From: JADKIH01 sp049363815
Lineage (GTDB): Bacteria > Bacteroidota > Bacteroidia > AKYH767-A > 2013-40CM-41-45
Length of the DNA stretch: 64,000 nt
Assembly: GCA_049363815.1 (NCBI GenBank)
Contig: JBMQEM010000208.1
Location: forward strand, 36,788-100,787
Reading direction: 5' to 3'
Positions 27,316 through 35,629 of the stretch are shown here, piece after piece (the first letter of the stretch is position 1; the number at the start of each line of letters is the position of its first letter). Below the pieces are notes generated by a model. That model was not told the DNA's origin. It did not search any database and saw only the letters and a program-made list of their open reading frames with translations. A program made the translations under genes and the position numbers.

Positions 27316-27996
27316 TTATTCATTTATCATTAACCGTAAAGCCTCTCTCCTGCTCAGCGGTTTCAATTCATTTTTTTCCACGAAGGCAGTTACCCAATCA
27401 GGATCGGTTTTACTATATTCCCGTAGCGACCATCCGATAGCTTTCTGAAGAAAAAATTCTTTCGATGAAGTATTCTCAAGAATTCTTTTACTCAGAAAAT
27501 CAAGATCCGTCTTATCTTTAAATTTCAGTTGAAAAATTATACATACTCTGCGTTTCCAGAAATCATCGGATTCCCACCAGACTTTAAGATCTGATCTATA
27601 TGCTTTCTTATGGAATAGGTAGTATGGAGCAATTACTTTAGAGCTGATCGTGTCGATGGAATCCCACCATTGATTATTTTCAACCAGAAAATTTAAAAAT
27701 CCGAAATTCAATTGAGGGATGAGTTTCTTTTTTGCGGCAAGAATATCCAAGGCGAGATAATGATATTCCCTGAAGTTCAGTTTCCATAATTTCCTCACGA
27801 CAGTTTCCAGAGTAATTGCGTCCTGAATTGGAAATTGAGGCAAGAGTTTTTTCTGGACTTCATTTCTTTCCGGGCGGCTCAAACCGAGAAACTCAAACTG
27901 ATCTTTCATGTATGCTTTCATTTCAGGTGCACGTTCAGTAGTAGAGTGCGCTTCGAATGATTGCTGAGCTTTTTCTATGAATTCCGGGATTGACAT
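27316..27996 (-). CDS. AlkD-like DNA alkylation repair protein
   Basis: 226 residues, all-helical HEAT-like repeats. EMKAYMKDQFEFLGLSRPER is the N-terminal signature of the DNA alkylation repair family, with the following conserved blocks FREYHYLALDILAA, WWDSIDTISSKVIAPY, DDFWKRRVCIIFQL and FFLQKAIGWSLREYSKTDP. The conserved Trp/Asp of WWDSID and Arg of WSLREY match those of AlkD, which excises cationic alkylated bases without base flipping. Monocistronic by position; downstream 120 nt hold an A/T-rich low-complexity spacer. Confidence 0.9.
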   Translation of the reverse strand: MSIPEFIEKAQQSFEAHSTTERAPEMKAYMKDQFEFLGLSRPERNEVQKKLLPQFPIQDAITLETVVRKLWKLNFREYHYLALDILAAKKKLIPQLNFGFLNFLVENNQWWDSIDTISSKVIAPYYLFHKKAYRSDLKVWWESDDFWKRRVCIIFQLKFKDKTDLDFLSKRILENTSSKEFFLQKAIGWSLREYSKTDPDWVTAFVEKNELKPLSRREALRLMINE

Positions 27997-28055
27997 GAAA
28001 ATAATTTGCTGCTGTGAAATTAAATAAAAAACAGCAGATTAACCGAATGGATGGT

Positions 28056-28733
28056 TCAGAGTCCGAATTTACCTTTCAGGATAACATCATCAAAGATACC
28101 ATGTTGCATTGCATATTTTAGAACACCAATGGCACTCTTGCTATTTGTTTTCTTCATGACCTCTATTCTGCAATCATCGATTGTACGAACTGAGAGATTC
28201 ATCAAAGTAGCAATCTCTTTTGATGTTTTTTCATGGCTCACTAAAAAGATCACTTCTCTCATGCGGTCCTCAGAATACCTGAACGTCTCGCTATTCCTTG
28301 ATTTCTCTTCAACAATTTTTTCGACAATAAAATCTGCCACTTCTTTCGAAAAATATGTTTTGCCTTTTATTACATTTTTTATGGCTTGAATTATTTCGGA
28401 CTTATCACTGTTCTTGAGCAGATAACCAGAAGCTCCTTTGGAGATCATTTCATTAATATATCTTTCTTCGCCAAACATGGATAATGCAATAATTTTCACT
28501 TCCGGAAATCTGCTTCGGATGATCTCTGTTGCCTGAACTCCATTCATTGGCTCCATTTTGATATCCATCAGAATAACATTATATGCTTCTGATTCAAGTA
28601 AACGAATAACTTCTAATCCATCTGAAGCCTGGGTGATCTTGGAAATAAAATCGTGTCGTTTCAAGACAACATTCAAACCATCTCTGAAAATAGGATGATC
28701 ATCTGCTATGATCAGCTTTATTGTTTCATTCAT
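28056..28733 (-). CDS. LuxR/NarL-family response regulator
   Basis: Receiver domain with acidic pair DDHPIF at 11-16, phospho-acceptor Asp57 (VILMDIKMEP), Thr/Ser switch (IIALSMFGEE) and Lys (GYLLKNSDKSE). The C-terminal HTH (about 160-215, HEKTSKEIATLMNLSVRTID) is a LuxR-type DNA-binding domain; it is preceded by REVIFLVSH. Its start overlaps the kinase stop by four bases (ATGA), so kinase and regulator form a pair. Last gene of the four-gene cluster 28056-30494. Target genes are unknown; the cluster's own upstream repeats are candidates. Confidence 0.93.
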   Translation of the reverse strand: MNETIKLIIADDHPIFRDGLNVVLKRHDFISKITQASDGLEVIRLLESEAYNVILMDIKMEPMNGVQATEIIRSRFPEVKIIALSMFGEERYINEMISKGASGYLLKNSDKSEIIQAIKNVIKGKTYFSKEVADFIVEKIVEEKSRNSETFRYSEDRMREVIFLVSHEKTSKEIATLMNLSVRTIDDCRIEVMKKTNSKSAIGVLKYAMQHGIFDDVILKGKFGL

Positions 28734-29491
28734 AAATTACTGTTTACTACAGGAAAAACAAATTCATAGTTAGCACCGACAGTAAAATCATCTGAGAATT
28801 TCTTTATGACACCGTTTAGCAAATTCACCCGATTCCTAATATTAATTTGCCCCATACTTTTTGACGAATCCCCATTAGAATCAGTCTTCCCATCATCAGT
28901 GTAGGAAAGTAAAATCGATTGATCATTATAAATCAAAGCGATCCGGATATTTTCGCAGTTAGAGTGCTTTACAGAATTATTCAGCATTTCTCTGAGAATT
29001 CTGTAAAAATTTATTTCCTGACTTGCATGCAATTTATACCCTTTCAGTTTAAAATCAAAATTTATATTCACTCTTTTGAGAGACGAAACAATACTGATAT
29101 TGTCTCTGAGTGATTGTTCGAGCCCAAACTTTAATATTAATTGCGATGAAAGATTTCTGGCAACTGCTCTCACACTATTGATAGCCTGATTCAGGTAACC
29201 ATCAATAGTGCTTAACGATTCATTAAGTTCGTCCTTTTCAGCATCCACAAGTGCTGACACCTGCAATTTAATTGCAGATAACATTGGACCGATATCATCG
29301 TGCAGATCTTCTGCAATCCGGTTCTGTTCATTTTCCTGAGTATTGATAATTGCATCTTTGATATCGCTTTCTGCTTTTTGTCTGATCCTATAATTCTTCA
29401 CCATAATAGCAAGGAAAAATATCAGCAGGCAAAGTATAACAATTACGACTAATCCTAAGAACCAGATGATTTCATTTGTACTTTCAAGCAT
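28730..29491 (-). CDS. HisKA_3 sensor histidine kinase with one membrane helix
   Basis: A single N-terminal helix (about residues 9-31) with no extracellular domain is followed by the dimerisation box NRIAEDLHDDIGPMLSAIKL (His64) and an HATPase domain (REMLNNSVKHSNCENIRIAL as N-box; MGQINIRNRVNLLNG as a variant G2 box lacking the usual GxGLxxI pattern). As it carries almost no sensor of its own, it probably receives a signal from a partner; the seven-helix protein encoded just before overlaps this gene by 37 nt. Its stop overlaps the regulator start. Confidence 0.9.
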   Translation of the reverse strand: MLESTNEIIWFLGLVVIVILCLLIFFLAIMVKNYRIRQKAESDIKDAIINTQENEQNRIAEDLHDDIGPMLSAIKLQVSALVDAEKDELNESLSTIDGYLNQAINSVRAVARNLSSQLILKFGLEQSLRDNISIVSSLKRVNINFDFKLKGYKLHASQEINFYRILREMLNNSVKHSNCENIRIALIYNDQSILLSYTDDGKTDSNGDSSKSMGQINIRNRVNLLNGVIKKFSDDFTVGANYEFVFPVVNSNL

Positions 29492-30108
29492 AGGAATCCT
29501 TTTATGAACATTAGAGCGGCAATAGTGTTTGCAAGTAATAAGAAGTGACTATACAAAGGGTTTAGTTCGTGAATATGTAGTGTATAAGACTGCATCAACT
29601 GAGTGAAAGAAGTGAGCGTGACATTTACAAGTATTCCACCGATTATCCAGAACTTTATATCCTGCAGTAAATCCCTTTTACTTTCTACAGCAAATTTGTA
29701 TGCAGTTAAAAATGACAAAGGAATTAAAATAGCGTTCCTGAGATATTTATCTATTGTAACCGAATAATCAATATTTTTCCCCGTGAAATAATATATCCAC
29801 GAAATTATATTTATTACAAGGAACAACATAATAATTAACCGAATTGTTTTTTCGGAATTCCACAAATAAAATATCAGACATAATGTAGTATATTCTATCA
29901 GCTGATACAACATACTAATAGCTAAATTATGCATCTTATAAATACTTGTTATAGTCATCAAAAGCTGGGTTGCATAGGAGAAAAGGAGGAAATACCAGTA
30001 AATTTTAATTTCAGGTTCTAATTTTTCATAAACAATTTTTCCCAAATAATAGATTGGTACAACAGGCACCATTGCTATTAAATCAAGAAATATCTTGTAA
30101 ACTGTCAT
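29455..30108 (-). CDS. Seven-helix membrane protein of unknown family, candidate sensor
   Basis: 217 residues with about seven hydrophobic segments (roughly 5-24, 36-56, 62-80, 86-107, 123-142, 151-174, 184-206) and short charged loops; no signal peptide, catalytic motif or recognisable domain. The topology resembles a small 7TM receptor. It overlaps the histidine kinase gene by 37 nt, which implies coupled translation and a joint function, so I infer a sensory partner of the kinase. A hairpin plus T-rich stretch (30118-30143) ends just before its ATG. Not recognised as a named family. Confidence 0.75.
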   Translation of the reverse strand: MTVYKIFLDLIAMVPVVPIYYLGKIVYEKLEPEIKIYWYFLLFSYATQLLMTITSIYKMHNLAISMLYQLIEYTTLCLIFYLWNSEKTIRLIIMLFLVINIISWIYYFTGKNIDYSVTIDKYLRNAILIPLSFLTAYKFAVESKRDLLQDIKFWIIGGILVNVTLTSFTQLMQSYTLHIHELNPLYSHFLLLANTIAALMFIKGFLCLKVQMKSSGS

Positions 30109-30117
30109 AAAATAAAA

Positions 30118-30143
30118 ACCTTGGATGCTGCGCCACCCAAGGT
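30118..30143 (-). terminator. Hairpin with T-rich tail between the small protein and 7TM genes
   Basis: On the minus strand ACCTTGG...CCAAGGT forms a 7-bp stem (arms 30137-30143 and 30118-30124) followed by TTTTTATTTT, which runs into the ATG at 30108. It looks like an intrinsic terminator or attenuator placed inside the cluster. Confidence 0.6.
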
Positions 30144-30173
30144 ATTAAAATTATAAAATGTAAACAAAGCGGT

Positions 30174-30494
30174 TCAAGAATTTAAAATGTTGGGGGTACT
30201 ACAACCTATTGGACAAGGGTTTCCATTATCCATGCAATTATACTCGGGTCCTATTTGATCATTTTCATCTTCAGTCACTCCAACGATTACAAGACAGGGC
30301 AACTTATCTGCATTCAGAGCAAAATATGCTCTTATACCAACGCAACCGGGTTGGTCCAGTAATTTATTTATGGATTCTTTACTGTAAAAATTTGCGATTA
30401 TCGAACCCGGCGGAACTGTTTTTCGATATTCACTAGTCATTACTCCACCTTCTTCAAAGGTTATTTTATTGTCTTCTGTACCTGTAAATGCCAT
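30174..30494 (-). CDS. Small conserved-looking soluble protein with GCVGIR motif and Cys-rich tail
   Basis: 106 residues, no signal peptide or membrane helix. The N-terminal half reads like a helical segment (EEGGVMTSEYRKTVPPG); the middle has PGCVGIRAYFALNADKLPCL then VIVGVTEDENDQIG, a beta-rich core; the end NPCPIGCSTPNILNS has two closely spaced Cys. From memory, similar short proteins with GCVGIRxYYG and a terminal CPPxC occur near signalling genes in Bacteroidota, but I know no assigned function. It is the first gene of the 7TM-kinase-regulator cluster, separated by a 65-nt gap with a terminator. Metal binding or redox by the Cys is speculation. Confidence 0.75.
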   Translation of the reverse strand: MAFTGTEDNKITFEEGGVMTSEYRKTVPPGSIIANFYSKESINKLLDQPGCVGIRAYFALNADKLPCLVIVGVTEDENDQIGPEYNCMDNGNPCPIGCSTPNILNS

Positions 30495-30612
30495 ATTTCT
30501 TTTGAATTTGATTCAAAGTAATGCAAGGATTACTGAACCTGCAAGTAACTTTCGGAAGTGTAACACGTCGTGTAACACAGACATTTGGAATTTGAACTAA
30601 AAAGCTAATTTC

Positions 30613-30747
30613 ATGGATAAAAATACCGTAGAACTACTGATAAAATACCGTAGTCTTCCCGCTCCCAAAATGGTCATTTTTTTGAAAAATCGTAATATTG
30701 AATTTACATTTCAGCAAAACGAAATAACTGTATATGTGCAAAAATAA
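30613..30747 (+). CDS. Possible 44-residue small protein (doubtful)
   Basis: An ATG-to-TAA frame on the plus strand encodes MDKNTVELLIKYRSLP and continues to NEITVYVQK. Composition is protein-like (charged, no rare stretches), but it contains the 12-bp direct repeats and its stop lies in the mutS terminator stem, so it may be chance. No family recognised. Confidence 0.2.
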   Translation: MDKNTVELLIKYRSLPAPKMVIFLKNRNIEFTFQQNEITVYVQK

Positions 30748-30772
30748 CGTATCAATTGTTATTGATACGTTA
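30745..30772 (-). terminator. Terminator of mutS
   Basis: TAACGTATCAAT pairs perfectly with ATTGATACGTTA across a 4-nt loop; on the minus strand the stem is followed by five T. It lies 48 nt beyond the mutS stop. Confidence 0.75.
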
Positions 30773-30820
30773 GTATAGTAAAGAGTCTTCGAGTTAAAAA
30801 TTCCGAATTAATAAAAACCT

Positions 30821-33454
30821 TCACTTACCTCCCACCAACTTCCTGATCTCGTTCAACTTTGTAAGTGCCTGCATTGGAGTGAGGTTATCAATGTCAATGT
30901 TGACGATCTCTTCCCGGATCTGTTCAAGAACAGGATCATCAAGCTTAAAAAAACTGAGTTGCAGATCAGAAGGAGTAGAAAGTTTTTTTGATGCACCCGG
31001 TTCTGAACGTGATGCTTCAAGGTGCTTCAGCATTTCTTGTGCACGATGAACCACCTTAGAGGGAATACCGGCCATCTTTGCAACATGTATTCCAAAGGAA
31101 TGTTCGCTACCTCCCTGAACAAGTTTGCGCAGGAAGACAACAGTATGAGCGAGTTCCTTTACCGTGACATGAAAGTTCCGGATACGAGGCATGGTTCCGG
31201 CCATTTCATTCAGTTCATGATAATGCGTTGCAAAAAGAGTTTTTGGTTTTGCCTGAGAATTTTCATGCAGGTATTCAGCAATTGCCCAAGCAATACTGAT
31301 ACCATCGTAAGTTGAAGTACCTCTTCCGATCTCATCCAGCAGGATCAGACTTCTGTCGGAGATATTGTGAAGAATACTTGCTGTTTCATTCATCTCAACC
31401 ATAAAGGTTGATTCACCGCTGGAAATATTATCACTTGCACCTACACGTGTAAAGATCTTATCGACAATTCCGATCTCCGCAGAAGAAGCCGGAACAAAAC
31501 TTCCGGTCTGTGCAAGCAGTGTAATAAGGGCAGTCTGACGAAGAATTGCGGACTTTCCTGACATGTTAGGACCTGTGATCATCAGGATCTGCTGAGTTTC
31601 AGGATCCAGGTATATATCGTTGGCAATAAATTTTTCTCCCGGAGGCAATTGCTTTTCAATTACGGGATGCCGTCCATTTCTTATATCAATAATTTTTCCT
31701 TCACTGATCTGTGGTCTCACATAATTATTCTTCTGAGCAGTATCAGCAAATGATTGCAGGCAATCAATTTTTGCGATCAGTGATGCATTCAACTGGATCG
31801 GTTGAATATACTCGAGTATGGACTGAACCAGATCATTGAAGAGTTTGGTTTCAAGGGCTAGGATCCGTTCCTCCGCACCGAGAATTTTCTCTTCGTAAAT
31901 TTTAAGTTCTTCTGTTATATATCGTTCAGCATTCGTAAGCGTTTGCTTGCGTGTCCATTCAGCAGGAACCTTATCCTTATGTGTATGTGTGACCTCAAGA
32001 AAATATCCGAACACATTATTGAAACCGACTTTCAGTGAAGAGATTCCTGTCTTTTCAGATTCGCGCTGTTGTACTTTCAACAAATAATCTTTTCCATTCA
32101 GGGAAATATTTCTCAGCTCATCAAGTTCATCCGAAACACCTTCATTGATGACACCACCTTTGTTCACCATCACGGGCGCATCAGGATGTAATTCTTTAGA
32201 GATCCTCTCCTTTATCAATTGACAGCTATTCAGTTGATCAGCGATCACACGGATGGCAGGGTTATCTGAATTCAGGCACATTTCACGAATGGAATTCACC
32301 ATTTCGATTGAACGGCGTAACTGCTGAACTTCACGTGGTGAGATCTTACCCAGTGCTACTTTGGAGATCAGTCGCTCAAGGTCGCCGACTTGTTTGAGAT
32401 GTCCGGAAATGATAGAAGAAAATTCCGGACGATCCAGAAAATAGCTGACAGCATGCTGTCGTTCCTCGATCACTGGTTTATCTTTCAAGGGAAGTAACAG
32501 CCATCTTTTCAGCAAGCGGCTTCCCATCGGAGTAAGTGTCTGATCAATGACATCGATCAGAGCAACTGCATTTTCGTTGCTGCTGTCGATGAGTTCGAGA
32601 TTCCTGATCGTAAATTTATCGAGCCACACATAGAGATCTTCTTCAATTCTTGAGATGCCGCTGATGTGCTTAAGTTGTTCCTGACGCGTATCGGAAACAT
32701 AATACAATGCTGCACCTGCAGCAATGATCGCTGCCGGCATTTCATGAATCCCAAAACCTTTCAGTGAAACTGTTCCGAAATGTTTCAACAGCAATTCATT
32801 TGCATAATCTTCCTGAAAGATCCATTCGTCGAGACTGAAATTATAGAACCGCGATCCATATCTTTCATTGAAATCCTTTTTAAATGATTTGGAATAAATG
32901 ATCTCATTCGGATTAAAATTCTGAAGGAGTTTTTCAATATAAGCCAGGTTTCCCTCCGCGACAAGAAATTCACCGGTGCTGATATCAACGAATGCAATTC
33001 CTGTTGATTTACCGTCGAAATGTAAAGCGGCAAGAAAATTATTTTTTTTATGATCAAGGATCTTATCGTTGTAAGAAACTCCGGGACTTACCAGTTCTGT
33101 CACTCCGCGTTTAACGATCTTCTTGGTAAGTTTTGGATCTTCCAGCTGATCACAGATCGCTACCCTTAAACCGGCGCGCACTAAGCGTGGCAGATAAGTG
33201 TCTAATGAATGATGTGGAAATCCTGCAAGTTCAACGTACGTAGCACTGCCATTGGCTCTCTTTGTGAGGACAATTCCAAGGATTCCGGAAGCTTTCACTG
33301 CATCCTCACCAAAGGTTTCATAGAAATCACCAACGCGGAATAAGAGCAGCGCTTCAGGATATTTCGCCTTGATGCTGAAATATTGTTTCATAAGCGGAGT
33401 TTCAACAACTCCTGATTTTGTTTCTTCCTTCAACAAGTTTTTGCTTATTTGCAC
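30821..33454 (-). CDS. mutS: DNA mismatch repair protein MutS
   Basis: 877 residues, the usual MutS length. Mismatch-recognition domain with RVGDFYETFGEDA (the Phe-x-Glu wedge at about residues 45-50), connector, lever and clamp regions, and the ATPase with Walker A ITGPNMSGKSAILRQ (about 621-635), ESTFMVEMNE, Walker B ILLDEIGRGTSTYDG and TLFATHYHELNEM. It starts mismatch repair by recognising mispairs. The start is a GTG at 33454; family members commonly begin only a few residues before TPLMKQY, so a start inside the first 20 codons is possible. It is divergent from the TrmH gene with only 14 nt between the start codons. Confidence 0.96.
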   Translation of the reverse strand: MQISKNLLKEETKSGVVETPLMKQYFSIKAKYPEALLLFRVGDFYETFGEDAVKASGILGIVLTKRANGSATYVELAGFPHHSLDTYLPRLVRAGLRVAICDQLEDPKLTKKIVKRGVTELVSPGVSYNDKILDHKKNNFLAALHFDGKSTGIAFVDISTGEFLVAEGNLAYIEKLLQNFNPNEIIYSKSFKKDFNERYGSRFYNFSLDEWIFQEDYANELLLKHFGTVSLKGFGIHEMPAAIIAAGAALYYVSDTRQEQLKHISGISRIEEDLYVWLDKFTIRNLELIDSSNENAVALIDVIDQTLTPMGSRLLKRWLLLPLKDKPVIEERQHAVSYFLDRPEFSSIISGHLKQVGDLERLISKVALGKISPREVQQLRRSIEMVNSIREMCLNSDNPAIRVIADQLNSCQLIKERISKELHPDAPVMVNKGGVINEGVSDELDELRNISLNGKDYLLKVQQRESEKTGISSLKVGFNNVFGYFLEVTHTHKDKVPAEWTRKQTLTNAERYITEELKIYEEKILGAEERILALETKLFNDLVQSILEYIQPIQLNASLIAKIDCLQSFADTAQKNNYVRPQISEGKIIDIRNGRHPVIEKQLPPGEKFIANDIYLDPETQQILMITGPNMSGKSAILRQTALITLLAQTGSFVPASSAEIGIVDKIFTRVGASDNISSGESTFMVEMNETASILHNISDRSLILLDEIGRGTSTYDGISIAWAIAEYLHENSQAKPKTLFATHYHELNEMAGTMPRIRNFHVTVKELAHTVVFLRKLVQGGSEHSFGIHVAKMAGIPSKVVHRAQEMLKHLEASRSEPGASKKLSTPSDLQLSFFKLDDPVLEQIREEIVNIDIDNLTPMQALTKLNEIRKLVGGK

Positions 33455-33468
33455 TAATTATTCTTTCC

Positions 33469-33993
33469 ATGCGCAAGATACAAAATGATGAGTTGGGTAG
33501 ACTCACTGTTGATGATTTTAAGTCAGCAGAAAAACGTCCGATCGTCCTTATTCTGGATGACGTCAGGAGTCTGAACAACATCGGATCAGCCTTCCGGACT
33601 GCCGATGCATTTCGTTGCCAATCAATCTATTTGTGTGGAATCACTGCTACTCCTCCGCACCGGGAGATCCATAAAACGGCACTCGGTGCCGAAGATTCGG
33701 TTACCTGGAAGTATGAAAAAGACGTGACCACCGCTATAGAAATTCTGAAAAAAGAGGGCTACACAATAATCGCCATTGAGCAGGCCGAAGGTGGAATTAT
33801 GCTTAACGAATTCAGGAAAGATTCAAATAAAAAATATGCATTTGTTTTCGGACACGAGATCAATGGCGTAAGCGAAGCAGCCCTGTCTCTCTGTGATCAT
33901 GCGATTGAAATACCACAAAGTGGCACGAAGCACTCAATAAATATTTCTGTTTGTGTGGGGATCGTAGTCTGGGAATTTTCCCGCGAATTATAA
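33469..33993 (+). CDS. TrmH/SpoU-family RNA 2'-O-methyltransferase
   Basis: The ATG at 33469 gives MRKIQNDELGRLTVDDF. The SPOUT methyltransferase motifs are all present: LDDVRSLNNIGSAFRTADAF (motif 1, catalytic Arg), FVFGHEINGVSEAAL (motif 2, SAM-binding knot) and IEIPQSGTKHSINISVCVGI (motif 3). 175 residues, the short TrmH class. It methylates the ribose of a tRNA or rRNA nucleotide; target not predictable. The longer frame from 33418 runs into mutS and is rejected. Confidence 0.9.
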   Translation: MRKIQNDELGRLTVDDFKSAEKRPIVLILDDVRSLNNIGSAFRTADAFRCQSIYLCGITATPPHREIHKTALGAEDSVTWKYEKDVTTAIEILKKEGYTIIAIEQAEGGIMLNEFRKDSNKKYAFVFGHEINGVSEAALSLCDHAIEIPQSGTKHSINISVCVGIVVWEFSREL

Positions 33994-34020
33994 TTCGTAA
34001 TTCGGGATCCGAATTACGAA
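33994..34020. terminator. Perfect 12-bp hairpin between convergent genes
   Basis: TTCGTAATTCGG pairs with CCGAATTACGAA across GAT, just after the TrmH stop. The 3' arm unit CGAATTACGA is repeated again (ATCCCGAATTACGAG to about 34035). It lies between TrmH (plus) and the OmpA gene (minus), so it may terminate both. Confidence 0.6.
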
Positions 34021-34040
34021 TCCCGAATTACGAGTTAAAA

Positions 34041-35522
34041 TCATTTATCATCTATCGACAAATCCACCCTGCGATTCATAGGATGAGCTCCTGTGATAGG
34101 ATCGTCTTTACCTAATGTTGCAGTGCTTAGACGATCAGGATCGATATTGTATCGTTTTACAAGATGTTTCTTCACAGCTTCTGCGCGGCGTTTTCCAAGT
34201 TTAACATTGTACTCAACACTTGCACGCATATCACAATTTCCTGTAAGAATAAATTTAAGGTCAGGATTCTTTTTCATCACCAATGCAATTGAAGCAAGTG
34301 TTTCATCATATTTCTTGGTGATCACATCGCTGTCAAGAGCAAAGAAAATTGAAGGAAGATATCCACTTGAAGCCATGATAGAAGATTCTCCACCTTTACG
34401 TACTCCTGGACCATTCTGTATAGTAACTCCTGCATTGTTCACCAGACTACCTTTTGAAGTAGCAGGCTCCATATCTCTTACGTCAGGAATTCCATCTCCA
34501 TCAGTATCGATCTCTCTTCCATTTGCATCTACTTTTGCAAGCTTAGCAGAGAACGGTTCTGCATCATTGATATCAGGAACACCATCGTTATCTGAATCCA
34601 CTGAAGTACCATCGCCATAGACTTTTGCTCCTTCAGGAGTATCCGGTTCACGATCGAACATATCAGCAACACCATCTTTATCGGTATCCTTCGACATCAG
34701 ATCAACTTTGTCTTTCATGTCATACAGATCAGCATAAACACTGTGCATTGGATTGAACCATTCTGCAACGTGTTCCTTTTTACCGATGTGATATGTTAGT
34801 CCAAGACTTAAATAAGAATAATCATCGTCTTCAGATAATAATTTATACCAGCCATCAAGTCTGTCGCTGTTCGTTGTACGAAGGCTGTATTCAGCATTAA
34901 GAGAAAAATGTTTTGCGATCCTGTATTTAACTCCAACTGTAAATGGAATGATCAGTTCAGATGTATTTGCGTAATCAACTGTGTCAAATGCCTGCTGGTA
35001 TTGTGAATAGATTCCGGTAAGTTCTTCTTTGCCGCCATCAATATATACATGCGGTGTATACTTGATCACACCGGCACCAACAGCACCATAAATAGCAAGG
35101 TTCGGTGTTCTTTTCAAAAAAGCAACATTTCCTAACTGGAAGTAAGCATTGATCGTAAGATCGTAGTGAACATCGGTATTGTATCTGTATTGAGGTTTGT
35201 TACCATCTACACCGCTCATTTTTCCAGTCATGAATCTCGCCTGGAAGGCAAAAGAATGAGTCAGGAATTTCGTTACGTCCAGCCCGAAAGCCATTTCGCG
35301 TTTAACGTTCGAAGCTGTAATTGTCGAAGCAGCAATATCCGTATTAGGATAAGTTAGTCCGATGTGTGCACCGATATCCCAGTTATTAAAATGACTTATA
35401 TAAGGCATTTTATCGCTTTTGATACTTACGCGGGCGCTATCCTGAGTAACTACAGTTTGAGCCGTAACCTTCTCAACGCTGCTGATCATCAACAGTGAAA
35501 GGATGAATGTAAAGATTTTCAT
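34041..35522 (-). CDS. OmpA-family outer membrane protein with thrombospondin type 3 repeats
   Basis: With ATG 35522 a signal peptide precedes an eight-strand-like N-terminal barrel (about 25-240). Next come calcium-binding TSP3 repeats (about 265-350: DTDKDGVADMFDREPDTPEG, DSDNDGVPDINDAEP, DTDGDGIPDVRDMEP), then a C-terminal OmpA domain (about 385-493) with FFALDSDVITKKYDETL and the peptidoglycan-binding part YNVKLGKRRAEAVKKHL. It should span the outer membrane and anchor to peptidoglycan. Common in Bacteroidota, where it stabilises the envelope. Convergent with TrmH. Confidence 0.92.
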   Translation of the reverse strand: MKIFTFILSLLMISSVEKVTAQTVVTQDSARVSIKSDKMPYISHFNNWDIGAHIGLTYPNTDIAASTITASNVKREMAFGLDVTKFLTHSFAFQARFMTGKMSGVDGNKPQYRYNTDVHYDLTINAYFQLGNVAFLKRTPNLAIYGAVGAGVIKYTPHVYIDGGKEELTGIYSQYQQAFDTVDYANTSELIIPFTVGVKYRIAKHFSLNAEYSLRTTNSDRLDGWYKLLSEDDDYSYLSLGLTYHIGKKEHVAEWFNPMHSVYADLYDMKDKVDLMSKDTDKDGVADMFDREPDTPEGAKVYGDGTSVDSDNDGVPDINDAEPFSAKLAKVDANGREIDTDGDGIPDVRDMEPATSKGSLVNNAGVTIQNGPGVRKGGESSIMASSGYLPSIFFALDSDVITKKYDETLASIALVMKKNPDLKFILTGNCDMRASVEYNVKLGKRRAEAVKKHLVKRYNIDPDRLSTATLGKDDPITGAHPMNRRVDLSIDDK

Positions 35523-35629
35523 TTTGCAGTAGATTGTGTTCATGTACGGAAGCCTCTGTTTACAAGGGCTGCACGTTATGCAAATTTAAGAAAGCCCAGG
35601 CTAAAAGCAAGTCAATTTGGTGAATGAAT

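Larger units (their letters stand above)
30495..30820. promoter_or_regulatory. 326-nt intergenic control region upstream of the small-protein/7TM/kinase cluster
   Basis: Reading the minus strand towards the small-protein gene: the mutS terminator (30745-30772), a pair of direct repeats AAAATACCGTAG (30620-30631 and 30642-30653, 22 bp apart), a pair of GTGTAACAC (30558-30566 and 30570-30578, 12 bp apart; each nearly palindromic), then a candidate promoter with TTG at 30542-30544 and TTACTTTG at 30514-30521, spaced by 20 nt, close to the Bacteroidota TTG/TAnnTTTG form. A possible 44-codon ORF (30613-30747, plus) overlaps it. Sites are inferred from repeat structure only. Confidence 0.45.

Noticed and set aside
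34093..34620. 175-residue open frame on the plus strand
   Set aside because: It lies fully antisense to the OmpA/TSP3 gene and mirrors its Asp/Gly-rich repeats; the minus frame has clear domains and a signal peptide.
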